Shown piece after piece: positions 25,590 through 34,969 of a stretch of DNA of 64,000 nucleotides. Position 1 is the stretch's first letter; each line of letters begins with the position of its first letter. The position numbers and the translations under genes were made by a program. Under the pieces are notes generated by a model. That model was not told the origin of the DNA. It ran no database searches and saw only the letters and a list, made by a program, of their open reading frames with translations. Source of the stretch: Psychromonas sp. MB-3u-54 (lineage in GTDB: Bacteria; Pseudomonadota; Gammaproteobacteria; Enterobacterales; Psychromonadaceae). The stretch spans positions 1-64,000 of the forward strand of contig NZ_PJBP01000178.1 in NCBI RefSeq assembly GCF_002836415.1, given 5' to 3'.

Positions 25590-28298
25590 TTATACCGCTA
25601 GCCATTTTACTCCCCTGCGTACCAGCCACTTCCTGAATTCTTCGATGGAAAATAGCGTAATAGGAGCAATAATAAAAATCCACCAGATAGATATATCTAT
25701 AGGTGCCGTGGAGAAAATGTTGTGCAGTGCGGGCGTGTACAAAATAGTGACAATAAACAGCAGTTCTGCGACCACCCCCAGAGTTATCCATTGATTAAAC
25801 TGAGTCAGATGCGGCCATGCACTTTGACGGTTGCTGCGACATGCCATCACATTACCTATCTGTGAGAATATAATAGTCGTGAGAAAAGCACCTGCCGCCT
25901 GACCGTAAAGCGGATCACTGCTTGTCAGCGTCTGTCCCCATTCCCAGCCGGCACCGTAGAGCACCATAAAGAATGCCATAAATGAGAATGCGGCCTCCAC
26001 CGGGCCGATGATTGCATAACTGCGTATAAAAGTATTAATACTGACCAAGCGCTCATCTCGTCGCCGCGGAGGGCGCAACATGGTATCGGCCTCAGGGGGT
26101 TCGTTACCCAGACCGATTGCCGGCAAAATGTCGGTAATAAGGTCGATCGCAAGGATCTGTATCACGGTGATCGGCAAGGGGATTGGAAACAGCACATAGG
26201 CAATAAAAGGCAGAATCTCGGGGATGTTGCTGGTGAGTATGTAGGTAATGAACTTCTTGATATTGTCATAAATCGCCCGGCCTTCTTCGATCGCTTTAAC
26301 AATAGTTGCGAAATTATCGTCAAGTAGGATGATGTCCGAAGCTTCTTTGGCAACATCGGTTCCACGCTTGCCCATGGCGATCCCGATATCAGCCCGCTTA
26401 AGCGCCGGGGCGTCATTAACCCCGTCACCGGTAACAGCCACCACCTCATTCATCTCCTTGAGCGCGTTAACTATTGATAGCTTCTGCTCGGGGGCAATGC
26501 GTGCAAAAACCACCTCACCACCGCGCAGCTCCTCCATCAGCTCCTCCATATCCATTGCCGATAACTGCTCACCGTCAATCACTTTCGGTGTGGTAACAAT
26601 ACCGAGTTTACGGGCGATGTAGCTCACTGTCTCCCCCTTGTCGCCGCTGATTACTATAATACGAATCCCTGCACTCTTACAGGCCGAGACCGCTGCAGGC
26701 ACCTCCCGGCGAGGTGGGTCGACCATCGCAACCAGCCCAGCAAAAACTAGCTGCTGCGCGTTGCTCTCGAGCTGTGCTGTTTTACGGTAGGCCAGCGCTA
26801 GCACCCGTAACCCCTGATTCGCATAGTAGTGAGCCTGTTTTGCAATATGCAGCCTATCCTGATCCTGTATTTCACGTACTATCCGATCGCAGTGGAGTTG
26901 TGAGCAACGCTCAAGGATCACATCCGGCGCGCCCTTAACGGTCAGGTAAAAGCTATTATCACCGGTTTGGTAAGTGCTGGACATATACTTGCTGACGGCA
27001 TCAAAAGGGCGAGTTTGCATTATTTTAAAACGCTCACGTATTGCCTCAAAACCACCGTGCCTGTCGGTAAATAGCGCCATTGCAACTTCAGTAGGATCGC
27101 CGTGAAAGCGCTCACTGCTTTTATGCTCTTTAAGTGTGATTACCTCGTTGCATAACGCCATAATTTCAAATGCAGTGCATGCAGCTGGATTATTCTCTAG
27201 TCCATTTTGATGATTGACAGAGATCTCCTGCAAATTGAGATATAGCTTCTCTACATGCAGCTTGTTATGAGTCAGAGTGCCTGTCTTGTCGGTACAGATA
27301 ACAGTGGTGCTGCCGAGGGTTTCTACCGAAAGAATATGTTTGATGATCGCGTTATGCTTGCTCATTCGCACCGAGGCTTGGGTCAGTGCCAGAGTGACCG
27401 TCGGCAGGAGCCCCTCGGGCACGTTGGCAACGATGATCCCGATTGCAAAGATCAGGTTGATCCAGAAGGAATTACCGATAATAAAGCCGATCATAAAAAA
27501 GATCAGCCCAATCCCTAATGCCAGCCAGGTGATCTTACCTACAAAATCCTGCAGTTCGAGCTGCATTGGTGTCAGGTTGCTTGTTACCGACTGTGATAAC
27601 TCCGAGATACTGCCTAGGCTGGTGGCGCGACCGGTACGGGTTACCAGCATCTGTGCACTGCCCTTTAATACTGTCGCTCCGGAGCGGGCAAGGTTGGTTT
27701 TCTCAACCTTATCCTGCACTGCAAACTTGATCACAGGCTCTGATTCACCGGTCAGGATAGATTCATCCAGCAATAGCTGTGAGGCACTGATAATAACACC
27801 ATCGGCCGAAATCTTATCTCCCTCCTGAAGGAAAAGAATATCACCTGGTACGACCTCTTTTGCATCCCGCAAAATTTTCTCACCCTCGCGCAGCAATGCA
27901 ACCTCTTTGGGGATGTAATCAAGAAAGGAGAGCATTAATTGCTCTACTCTGTAGTTCTGGGAAAAGGAGACCAGGGCATTAAGCAGCACAACCAGTAATA
28001 GCGCAAATCCAATCAGCTTGTATCCCTGATCAGGGCTAATTGACTGGGCAAAAAAGGAGAGCAGTGCTGCGGCCATCAGTAACAGCGGAAATAGCGCGGT
28101 GAATTCTGCCAGTAGCATCAGCAATGGCGAACGGCGTCTGTGAAACTCAATCTGGTTTTTACCAAAATTCTGTAACCGTTGACTGGCCTCCTCATCGGAA
28201 AGACCGCTTGGCGTGGTAAGGTAGTAATGAAAGAGTGCCGCTCGGCACAGACCAAGAACGGGGCGATTGATAATACTCTGTGAAAGGGGGGGGGTCAT
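25590..28298 (-). CDS. P2-type cation-transporting ATPase
   Basis: About 902 residues. Order: N-terminal cation-ATPase domain (about 15-70), actuator domain with LLDESILTGESEPV (TGES), phosphorylation site CTDKTGTLTHNK, nucleotide-binding domain (KGAPD), hinge VTGDGVNDAPALKRADIGIA, and a six-helix C-terminal block. The fourth membrane helix NVPEGLLPTVTLALT resembles Na+/K+-type (P2C) pumps more than SERCA (usually IPEGLP). It therefore probably exports Na+, Ca2+ or another cation across the inner membrane. The ATG at 28298 is chosen; a TTG 60 bases upstream has no ribosome binding site. Ion specificity is uncertain. It appears monocistronic. Confidence 0.88.
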   Translation of the reverse strand: MTPPLSQSIINRPVLGLCRAALFHYYLTTPSGLSDEEASQRLQNFGKNQIEFHRRRSPLLMLLAEFTALFPLLLMAAALLSFFAQSISPDQGYKLIGFALLLVVLLNALVSFSQNYRVEQLMLSFLDYIPKEVALLREGEKILRDAKEVVPGDILFLQEGDKISADGVIISASQLLLDESILTGESEPVIKFAVQDKVEKTNLARSGATVLKGSAQMLVTRTGRATSLGSISELSQSVTSNLTPMQLELQDFVGKITWLALGIGLIFFMIGFIIGNSFWINLIFAIGIIVANVPEGLLPTVTLALTQASVRMSKHNAIIKHILSVETLGSTTVICTDKTGTLTHNKLHVEKLYLNLQEISVNHQNGLENNPAACTAFEIMALCNEVITLKEHKSSERFHGDPTEVAMALFTDRHGGFEAIRERFKIMQTRPFDAVSKYMSSTYQTGDNSFYLTVKGAPDVILERCSQLHCDRIVREIQDQDRLHIAKQAHYYANQGLRVLALAYRKTAQLESNAQQLVFAGLVAMVDPPRREVPAAVSACKSAGIRIIVISGDKGETVSYIARKLGIVTTPKVIDGEQLSAMDMEELMEELRGGEVVFARIAPEQKLSIVNALKEMNEVVAVTGDGVNDAPALKRADIGIAMGKRGTDVAKEASDIILLDDNFATIVKAIEEGRAIYDNIKKFITYILTSNIPEILPFIAYVLFPIPLPITVIQILAIDLITDILPAIGLGNEPPEADTMLRPPRRRDERLVSINTFIRSYAIIGPVEAAFSFMAFFMVLYGAGWEWGQTLTSSDPLYGQAAGAFLTTIIFSQIGNVMACRSNRQSAWPHLTQFNQWITLGVVAELLFIVTILYTPALHNIFSTAPIDISIWWIFIIAPITLFSIEEFRKWLVRRGVKWLAV

Positions 28299-28776
28299 AA
28301 CTTCAGCGTAGTACTGGATAGGGTAAATGAACAATGATAGCGTTGTGTTTATAGCCAAAAATTAATGACCTTAGCCCTGCCAATTTACGATTATTGCCGT
28401 GCTATTCAAGTAAAATCGCTTCAGCCTCAATACGCTATATCTTGCCTATTTTCTATTGCCACAGGGATTTGACTCGTTCTCTGACATCCTGTTTGCTGGC
28501 TGCAGAGCAGCTGAATTGTTAATTGAAAACTCAGAATCTCTGCGAGGGAAAATTGAACATGTTGAGCCGCGTGAAATAGTCACCAAAAATATATTTGCTG
28601 GGGCTGAAAAAGGATTGCCGGATCTTATTTGCGATTAGGCAGGGTGCCCGAATTAAAGTGAACGCAGACTCCGATGGGATAGCGGGAGGCTGCGTTACAA
28701 CGTGTTAGCTTGGCAGGTTATTTTTTTAAATTGTCTTTTTGATCTTTTAGAGAATAGCTAAAAGATTCCAAAACAC
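28299..28776. other. Gene-free stretch with a strong hairpin at 28661-28696
   Basis: AACGCAG (28661-28667) and CTGCGTT (28690-28696) enclose a second helix CTCC/GGAG, giving an element-like cruciform. A frame at 28456-28638 reads protein-like (EPREIVTKNIFAGAEKGLPD), but it has no ATG or ribosome binding site and could be a gene remnant. No gene is called. Confidence 0.35.
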
Positions 28777-29424
28777 CTAGTTAGCTATAATATTAATTTC
28801 AACACGACGGTTAGCCGAACGACCTGAAGGAGTATCGTTAGTTGCTATCGGGCGGCGTTCGCCATAGCCTAATGTACTTAGGCGACCTGATTTTACATTG
28901 CGCTGCATAAGGTAATTAGACACGGATTCAGCACGACGCTCAGAAAGAGTTACATTTGATTCTGAGCTGCCAACACTGTCCGTATGACCAATGATGCGCA
29001 GTGATGATTTAGGGTACTCATTAAGAACGCTTGCAACGCCATTTAAAGTTGAAAAAATACTGCCGCTTAACTGATAATTTCCGGTATTAAAACCAATACC
29101 ATCTGCCATTATAAGCTGCAGTTCATTTTCGCCAACACGTTTGACCTGCACTCCGGAATTTAATAACTCTTCGCGTAATGCCGCTTCCTGCTGGTCAAAG
29201 TAATAACCGATTCCGCCACCAATAGCAGCACCACCAAGTGCGCCAAATAACGCGCCATTTTTTTTGCCTGTCGCAGCACCCGCAAGCGCTCCAGCAATCG
29301 CGCCACCGAAAGCAGATTTTGTCGCGGTATTCATTTCTTGTTCACCTGTTGTTGCATTTTGGCGATTTACACAACCGCTTAAAAGAGTAACAACCATTAA
29401 CGCGATAACTGATTTTTTGTTCAT
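28777..29424 (-). CDS. OmpA-family outer-membrane lipoprotein (YiaD-like)
   Basis: 215 residues. A lipoprotein signal peptide ends at LLSGC (Cys18). A Gly/Ala-rich glycine-zipper follows (about 36-75, AFGGAIAGALAGAATG), then an OmpA C-terminal peptidoglycan-binding domain (about 105-213) with IIGHTDSVGSSESNVTLSER-RAESV and NRRVEI, the usual diaminopimelate-contact residues. It should tether the outer membrane to the cell wall. Length and domain order match YiaD-type proteins. GGAAGC precedes the ATG. It stands alone. Confidence 0.92.
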   Translation of the reverse strand: MNKKSVIALMVVTLLSGCVNRQNATTGEQEMNTATKSAFGGAIAGALAGAATGKKNGALFGALGGAAIGGGIGYYFDQQEAALREELLNSGVQVKRVGENELQLIMADGIGFNTGNYQLSGSIFSTLNGVASVLNEYPKSSLRIIGHTDSVGSSESNVTLSERRAESVSNYLMQRNVKSGRLSTLGYGERRPIATNDTPSGRSANRRVEINIIAN

Positions 29425-29738
29425 TATTTGCTTCCTGTTTTTTGAATGATGCGTAGAACTTTAATAATAAAATATTTAATGATAGGGCTTTGAGATCGTT
29501 TTAATAATACTCCATATTCATAAGAAATATAGGTTATTATTTCAATTGCAGCCGTTGGTTATTAGGATCTTAATATTTAGATCCTTTACAGGAATCTTTA
29601 TCTTTCTGCTGGCCCCTGCATCTTGAGATCGATCCTATGAGTGGGCGGTCTTAACTGCTGCTGATTTTAACCCTGTTATTCATTAATCGATGGCGATTGT
29701 CCGGCTGACTGGTTTTGTTATCAAACAGTTGATGACGT
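29425..29738. other. Upstream region of the OmpA-like gene
   Basis: About 310 bases of AT-rich DNA holding the expected promoter of the lipoprotein gene. No other gene or RNA could be supported. Confidence 0.3.
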
Positions 29739-29965
29739 TATCCCAAAAGAATTAATGAAGTGATCAATGATTGCGAAGGAAAAATTAGCAACTTATAGTT
29801 GCATTCGGTTGTTATCCTCCTTCACAAAATCGTCTGGAACGATTTTGAACAGCTTTAGCTGACCACGAAGTGGTGAAGAAAAAGACCTTCTGAATAAAAC
29901 TCACAACGCAGTTAGGGTTAATTTTAACCAGCAAGGATGATCACCTTTTTGGTTCTTTTGGTATT
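29739..29965. mobile_element. TATACCAA-type MITE, near-complete copy (227 bp)
   Basis: The left end TATCCCAAAAGAATTAATGA plus AGTGATCA and the right end TGATCACC followed by CTTTTGGTATTA are imperfect inverted repeats of about 28 bases. The interior includes AAAATCGT-CTGGA-ACGATTTT and ACCAC-GAA-GTGGT palindromes and matches 9136-9350. No coding capacity. It is the best copy for defining the element. Confidence 0.72.
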
Positions 29966-30061
29966 AGGACATCATAAAGAGTCAAAGATGAACACCAGCT
30001 GAAGATTTAAACCTAAGTGCGAAAAATAACATTTAGCGCTGAATTTTGTCGATGGACAATT

Positions 30062-31438
30062 TTAGAAGCTAAAGCGAAACTCAAATTTGGCTCCTCCGAG
30101 GTTTTTTGACGTTGAAACGAAGAGTTGACCATTATAGCTGTCCGTAAGATCCCGCACGATAGCCAGACCTATCCCGTGTCCACGCTGGTAGGATTCCGCC
30201 CGTATACCACGCTCGAAGATTTGGCTGTGTTGCTCCGGGCTAATCCCCTTGCCATCATCTTCAACCGTGATGATTAACTCATCTTCATTGGCGGTGACGG
30301 TTAATGCCACCTGCGATTTTGCGGCTTTGCAGGCGTTATCTAAGACATTACCCAGTATTTCTGTCAGATCTGCTTCATCACCTTTAAAGATAGCTTGCGG
30401 ATCGCTATTCTGGTCTATTGATATTTGCGGCTCGCGATAGATTTTATGCAGGGTTCTGATTAATTTATCCGCCACGGATTTGACCTTAATGCCTAAATGC
30501 CAGGAGGCGCCCGCCGCAGTTTGAGCCCGTTTTAATTGATGACCAATGATACTGTTAATGATCGATACCTGCTCGATTGCAGCGCTATTCAGCTCTTTCT
30601 GGCTTTGAATAACGGCAAGCGGTGTCTTCAGGCTGTGCGCCAGATCAGACAGGGCATTACGGTAGCGCTTACGCTGACTTTGTTCGGTATTAAGCAGGGC
30701 ATTGAGTTGTCGTGCAACAGCTTGCAATTCAGTCGGGTAAATTTCAGTAAGCTGTTGTGTTCGGCCCTGTTCAATATCGTTGAGTTCCTTGCTGAATTTG
30801 GCCAGAGGCTTTAAGGTCCATAACAACCAAGCCATCTGCACAATAACCAATAGCGCCATTAGAATAAGCAGCCAGCTCCAGAGTTGTTTAGTAAAGCGGT
30901 CAACCTGGCGCTGAAAATCTAGCTGATCCTTAATGATATGGAGAGTGATTGGCAGCGCTGCAGCACTATTAGGTTGCTCGAAACTGGCGGTGAAGCTGTA
31001 GATTAGATAAGGTTTTCCCTCAAGTTTAATCTCAGAAAATTCACTTTGACCCGTCGCCGGATGCGCTAAGTTAACGGGTGCTTTAAACCCCAGAAAGGAA
31101 TTAGACTGCCAGGCTATTCTGCTCTGCCCTGCGTTAACCTTAGGCATCGTTATCAAGGCATATAAACCGGACTGAATAACATTAAATTGATTTTCTAATA
31201 ATAAATCCGGCATAAGTAACTGGCCGTGATCAAACTCAGTCACCGCAAGTACGGAATAAACATAGGCGCTGAGTTCATTTTTGCTGGCACTTTTTACCTG
31301 CTCTTTAAATGCATTGTTGAGGGTCAATCCAATCAAAGGCATAAGCACTAATATTAATAACAGGGCGCTGACGATTAGGCGTGCTTTAAGGGAATTTAAG
31401 TTTGCCACTCTTTTGGGCTTAATCGTCTTTTGGCTCAT
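30062..31438 (-). CDS. Sensor histidine kinase (PhoQ/QseC-like)
   Basis: 458 residues. Two membrane helices (about 19-38 and 190-210) flank a periplasmic sensor of about 150 residues; a HAMP-like linker (LWTLKPLAKFSKELNDIEQG) follows. The phosphoacceptor is in LAHSLKTPLAVIQSQ (H-S-L-K-T-P). The ATPase domain has NVLDNACKAA (N box), VEDDGKGISPEQ (G1) and RGHGIGLAIVRDL (G2). Its ATG overlaps the response-regulator stop by one base (TAATG), so the pair is translationally coupled. The H-S-L-K-T-P form and gene order fit the PhoQ group; the signal may be divalent cations or redox, which is inferred. Confidence 0.9.
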   Translation of the reverse strand: MSQKTIKPKRVANLNSLKARLIVSALLLILVLMPLIGLTLNNAFKEQVKSASKNELSAYVYSVLAVTEFDHGQLLMPDLLLENQFNVIQSGLYALITMPKVNAGQSRIAWQSNSFLGFKAPVNLAHPATGQSEFSEIKLEGKPYLIYSFTASFEQPNSAAALPITLHIIKDQLDFQRQVDRFTKQLWSWLLILMALLVIVQMAWLLWTLKPLAKFSKELNDIEQGRTQQLTEIYPTELQAVARQLNALLNTEQSQRKRYRNALSDLAHSLKTPLAVIQSQKELNSAAIEQVSIINSIIGHQLKRAQTAAGASWHLGIKVKSVADKLIRTLHKIYREPQISIDQNSDPQAIFKGDEADLTEILGNVLDNACKAAKSQVALTVTANEDELIITVEDDGKGISPEQHSQIFERGIRAESYQRGHGIGLAIVRDLTDSYNGQLFVSTSKNLGGAKFEFRFSF

Positions 31439-32130
31439 TAGCCATCACCCTGACTTTTTGGTAACGGAGTAAGGCGGTAACCTTGCCCTCTTAATGTCTC
31501 GATAAGTCCATATTCATTATCAGGATCGAGCTTTTTTCTTAAGCGCCTGATAAAAACTTCAATCACATTGGAATCAAGATCAAAATCCTGATCGTAAATA
31601 TGTTCGGTGAGCACTGTTTTCGATTTAACTTCACCGGGATGGAGCATAAAGTATTCAAAAATCTTGTACTCGGACGCGCTTAAATTAATGAATTGATGTT
31701 CTTTTTTGACTTCAAGGCTGCTGATATTAATACTGAACGGGCCATTATTAATAACCGGACTCGCTTTACCCGCTGAACGGCGAATCAAGGCATTGAGTCG
31801 CGCCACCAGTTCTTCCGGATAAAAGGGTTTGCACAAATAGTCATCGGCACCGGCATCCAGTCCTTCTACTTTAGCTTGCCAGCTGTCGCGCGCCGTTAAA
31901 ATTAAAATAGGAAAATTTCTGTGTTTTTCCCGAAGGCGAGTAATCACAGTGATACCGTCTATTTTAGGCAAACCCAGATCGATAATGGCCGCATCATAAT
32001 TATATTCAATCCCCTGAAAAAGCCCCTCTTCACCATCGGATGCGGTATCGACCCGATAATTAGAAGCGACTAAGTGTTGTTGTAGATTGCTCCGAAGACT
32101 GAGATCGTCTTCGACTAAAAGTATTCTCAT
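31438..32130 (-). CDS. OmpR/PhoP-family response regulator
   Basis: 230 residues. The receiver domain starts MRILLVEDDLSLRSNLQQHL; the phosphorylated Asp is in AAIIDLGLPKIDG, Thr in LILTARDSWQAKVEGLDAGA and Lys in DYLCKPFYPEEL. A winged-helix DNA-binding domain follows (about 130-228, NVIEVFIRRLRKKLD). The ATG at 32130 is chosen because AGGA lies eight bases before it and the receiver domain starts there; a longer frame reaching 32211 would overlap the PepSY gene. It lies between a PepSY gene and its kinase, so the three form an operon. Targets may include the PepSY/DUF2271 redox cluster at 19.4 kb, a guess from shared domains. Confidence 0.92.
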   Translation of the reverse strand: MRILLVEDDLSLRSNLQQHLVASNYRVDTASDGEEGLFQGIEYNYDAAIIDLGLPKIDGITVITRLREKHRNFPILILTARDSWQAKVEGLDAGADDYLCKPFYPEELVARLNALIRRSAGKASPVINNGPFSINISSLEVKKEHQFINLSASEYKIFEYFMLHPGEVKSKTVLTEHIYDQDFDLDSNVIEVFIRRLRKKLDPDNEYGLIETLRGQGYRLTPLPKSQGDG

Positions 32131-32173
32131 TGACAGGATCCTTTGACTATCTTTCGTTGCTTGACTGCAGGGA

Positions 32174-32467
32174 TTATTTTCCGCTAATACTGCCGGTTTG
32201 GGCATCGACAAAGAGATAAAATACCCGTCCCTCTTTGGAGATCATCTTAACCTTATAACCAGAGTAACCATCGCTGTTACTTACTTGCGCTCTGAGCACT
32301 TTACCCTGATATTGATGCTTAACTAACTGCACCGCCTGAGCTGTACTGCTAACCTTGATTTTTGATGATTGATCGGCGGCCCTGCCGTCATTAGCGGCAG
32401 AGGCTGTTGTTGCCGCCAAAGGCAACAGTAAACAGACTGCCAGAGTCAAGATAGAAGCCATTTTCAT
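32174..32467 (-). CDS. Periplasmic PepSY-domain protein of a two-component operon
   Basis: 97 residues: signal peptide (MKMASILTLAVCLLLPLAAT-TASA), then one PepSY domain (AVQLVKHQYQGKVLRAQVSN, GYKVKMISKEGRVFYLFVDA-QTGSI). It precedes the response regulator by 43 bases on the same strand. PepSY proteins beside PhoPQ-like systems are thought to modulate or be controlled by the kinase; this is inference. The last codons GSISGK match the usual PepSY end. Confidence 0.85.
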   Translation of the reverse strand: MKMASILTLAVCLLLPLAATTASAANDGRAADQSSKIKVSSTAQAVQLVKHQYQGKVLRAQVSNSDGYSGYKVKMISKEGRVFYLFVDAQTGSISGK

Positions 32468-32767
32468 GAGCTGTGCCCGCCTTACTTAAAAGAGTCGTGA
32501 TAGTGGATGCGCCTACAGTTTAATTAATAAACAGCTTGTTGTCATCCAAGTAAAGCTGCAGCCTGAAGACTCGCCTGATATACTGAGCCGAAAAAATTCA
32601 AAAACAGAAGTGCTTAAGCCCATGCGATCTTGTATACCGCAATGCTTTTACGGATAAGTATGACAAATGTTATCCTTTAAATTTGATATAAAAGCATAAA
32701 AAACACTAGTTTTCCCTGCCACGTGCTTAAGTTTAATCTTCTTCAAAAATCAGTGAGAGATAATAAA
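32468..32767. promoter_or_regulatory. Divergent region between the PepSY-TCS operon and selD
   Basis: Three hundred bases between divergent units, so promoters for both should be here. No clear operator or riboswitch structure was recognised. GAGAGATAATAAA precedes the selD ATG. Confidence 0.35.
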
Positions 32768-33823
32768 ATGTCAGCAGATTATGAACATACCAATGTACGT
32801 CTAACCCAATACAGTCATGGTGCCGGTTGCGGGTGTAAAATTTCGCCGAAAGTATTAGATAGCATTCTGTTATCAGCACTTCCAGCCTTCCAGGATCCCA
32901 ATCTATTAGTGGGCAATGAAAATAAAGATGATGCCGCTGTTTATGATCTTGGCAACGGTAGTTCTATTATCAGTACCACGGACTTTTTTATGCCTATTGT
33001 GGATGATCCTTTTGATTTTGGCCGTATTGCAGCGACTAATGCGATCAGCGATATTTACGCTATGGGCGGTAAACCCATTATGGCCATTGCTATTCTCGGC
33101 TGGCCTGTCAATAAATTGGATCCCAGCATAGCGGCCCGGGTCATTGACGGTGGTCGTTCGGTTTGCCATGCAGCCGGAATTGCATTAGCGGGCGGGCATA
33201 GTATTGATGCGCCCGAGCCTATCTTCGGATTGGCAGTTACCGGCATAGTACCAACCGACAAAATTAAACAGAATAGCCAGGCTAAAGAGGGCGATTTGCT
33301 GTTTTTATCTAAACCTATTGGTATCGGCATTTTAACCACCGCAGAAAAAAAGGGCTTGCTGAAGGCCGCCCACAAAAATCTGGCACGCGATACTATGTGT
33401 GAGCTTAATCAGATTGGCGCAGAGTTTGCTAATATAGACGGCGTCAATGCGATGACCGACGTGACCGGTTTTGGTTTGTTGGGGCATTTATCGGAAATTT
33501 GCGAAGGCAGCGGCTTGTCCGCATCACTTGATTTTTCCGCTATTCCCACCTTAGATGCTATTGAATATTATGTGGAAAAAGGTTGTGTGCCCGGTGGTTC
33601 AATGCGTAATTTTGACAGTTACGGCCATAAAGTGTCACCCATTAGTGAACTGCAAAAAACTATTTTATGCGATCCGCAAACATCGGGCGGCCTGCTTATC
33701 TCTGTTTCACCGTCAAGTGCTGAAATATTGATGGAAACCGCAAAAAACAGCGGTGTTAAGTTATTCCAGATTGGCAAAATAGAGTCAGCAAGCGCTCAGC
33801 AAACCGTTATTTCAGTGTTATAA
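32768..33823 (+). CDS. selD: Selenide, water dikinase (selenophosphate synthetase)
   Basis: 351 residues. SelD makes selenophosphate from selenide and ATP, the selenium donor for selenouridine and selenocysteine. The catalytic motif is [10 protein letters not shown]: Cys21 stands at the Cys/Sec position and Lys24 follows, so this is the Cys form and no UGA recoding is needed. Two AIRS-type ATP-binding domains follow; [11 protein letters not shown] and [10 protein letters not shown] carry metal ligands. The ATG at 32768 gives the family N-terminus; an upstream in-frame start at 32723 lacks support. It ends one base before the start of selU, so the two are co-transcribed. Confidence 0.95.
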   Translation: MSADYEHTNVRLTQYSHGAGCGCKISPKVLDSILLSALPAFQDPNLLVGNENKDDAAVYDLGNGSSIISTTDFFMPIVDDPFDFGRIAATNAISDIYAMGGKPIMAIAILGWPVNKLDPSIAARVIDGGRSVCHAAGIALAGGHSIDAPEPIFGLAVTGIVPTDKIKQNSQAKEGDLLFLSKPIGIGILTTAEKKGLLKAAHKNLARDTMCELNQIGAEFANIDGVNAMTDVTGFGLLGHLSEICEGSGLSASLDFSAIPTLDAIEYYVEKGCVPGGSMRNFDSYGHKVSPISELQKTILCDPQTSGGLLISVSPSSAEILMETAKNSGVKLFQIGKIESASAQQTVISVL

Positions 33824-33824
33824 A

Positions 33825-34937
33825 ATGAGTGAATTAAAAATGCCACAAAGCGACCTTCAAGAGCAACAATTATATCGCTCGTTGTTTTTGTCAAAGACCC
33901 CGTTGATTGACCTTAGGGCGCCCGTTGAATTTGTTCAGGGCGCTTTTCCTGAAAGCTGTAACTTACCTTTAATGACAGATAACGAGCGCGAGCAGGTCGG
34001 TACTTGTTATAAAAAAGAGGGCCAAGCCGCTGCCATTACACTCGGGCATCAGTTAGTGGCATCCGATATACAAAATCGCATTAGAAAATGGGCCCAGTTT
34101 AAAGAGGCAAACTCAACGGCCTGGCTGTACTGTTTTCGAGGGGGGCTGCGCTCACGATTATCGGCACAATTCCTGATCGATCACGGCGTAGACATTAATA
34201 TTGTGCCGGGTGGTTATAAAGCCTTGCGCCGTTATCTTATTGACGTTATCGATCAGGCGGCTGAGCAAAAGTTAATGATTGTCGGTGGTAATACCGGCTG
34301 TGGTAAAACACAATTAATTCAAGCACTTGATAACGGACTGGATATAGAAGGTCGGGCCAATCATCGCGGTTCCAGTTTTGGTAAGCAGGTAACACCGCAG
34401 CCACGGCAAATTAGTTATGAAAATCAACTCGCTATTGATATTCTGCATATTTCACAACATGCCAATTCCTTGGTTATTGAGGATGAAAGTAAAGCGATCG
34501 GGGCATTATATGTTCCCGAACTTCTGTTTGCCGGTATGACGCGGGCACCGATGGTGGTCGTTGATGATCCTCTTGATATCCGCCTGCAGAGACTGTGTTA
34601 TGAATATTGCACCTCAATGACTGAAAAGTTTAGCCAGGCATTAGGTGCCGAACAAGGGTGGCTGGCTTATGAAAAATATCTGCACAATGGCTTGTACGGC
34701 ATTAGAAAACGCTTGGGAACAGAAAAATTTAAGGTGATCAATGACGTTTTAGATGCCGCACTCAAGCAGCAGCAAAACACCGGAAGCGTAGAAGGGCACC
34801 TCAATTGGATTGCGCCAATACTGAGGGATTATTACGATCCTATGTACCAATATCAGCTTGGGAAAAAGGCCGACAGAATACAATTTAGCGGTACATTCCA
34901 AGAGGTCAAAGAATGGTTAACCGTTAACAAAAAATAA
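33825..34937 (+). CDS. selU: tRNA 2-selenouridine synthase
   Basis: 370 residues (also called MnmH or YbbB). It replaces sulfur by selenium at the wobble 2-thiouridine of Lys, Glu and Gln tRNAs, through a geranylated intermediate. The rhodanese domain (about 10-130) carries the active Cys103 in LYCFRGGLRS, and the P-loop GGNTGCGKT (154-162) binds in the C-terminal ATPase-like domain. Its start follows the selD stop by one base. With selD alone this makes a complete selenouridine pathway; selA and selB are not in the window. The end is followed by a 7-nt tandem array. Confidence 0.95.
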   Translation: MSELKMPQSDLQEQQLYRSLFLSKTPLIDLRAPVEFVQGAFPESCNLPLMTDNEREQVGTCYKKEGQAAAITLGHQLVASDIQNRIRKWAQFKEANSTAWLYCFRGGLRSRLSAQFLIDHGVDINIVPGGYKALRRYLIDVIDQAAEQKLMIVGGNTGCGKTQLIQALDNGLDIEGRANHRGSSFGKQVTPQPRQISYENQLAIDILHISQHANSLVIEDESKAIGALYVPELLFAGMTRAPMVVVDDPLDIRLQRLCYEYCTSMTEKFSQALGAEQGWLAYEKYLHNGLYGIRKRLGTEKFKVINDVLDAALKQQQNTGSVEGHLNWIAPILRDYYDPMYQYQLGKKADRIQFSGTFQEVKEWLTVNKK

Positions 34938-34969
34938 GCGGCTTTGGGCTTTCGGCTTTCGGCTCGTAG

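Noticed and set aside
28456-28638. 60-codon plus-strand frame
   Set aside because: Starts with TTG, has no ribosome binding site and no recognised family; mentioned only as a possible remnant in the intergenic entry.
32131-32211. Longer N-terminus for the response regulator
   Set aside because: It would overlap the PepSY gene and add 27 residues before the receiver domain; the ATG at 32130 has a good ribosome binding site.
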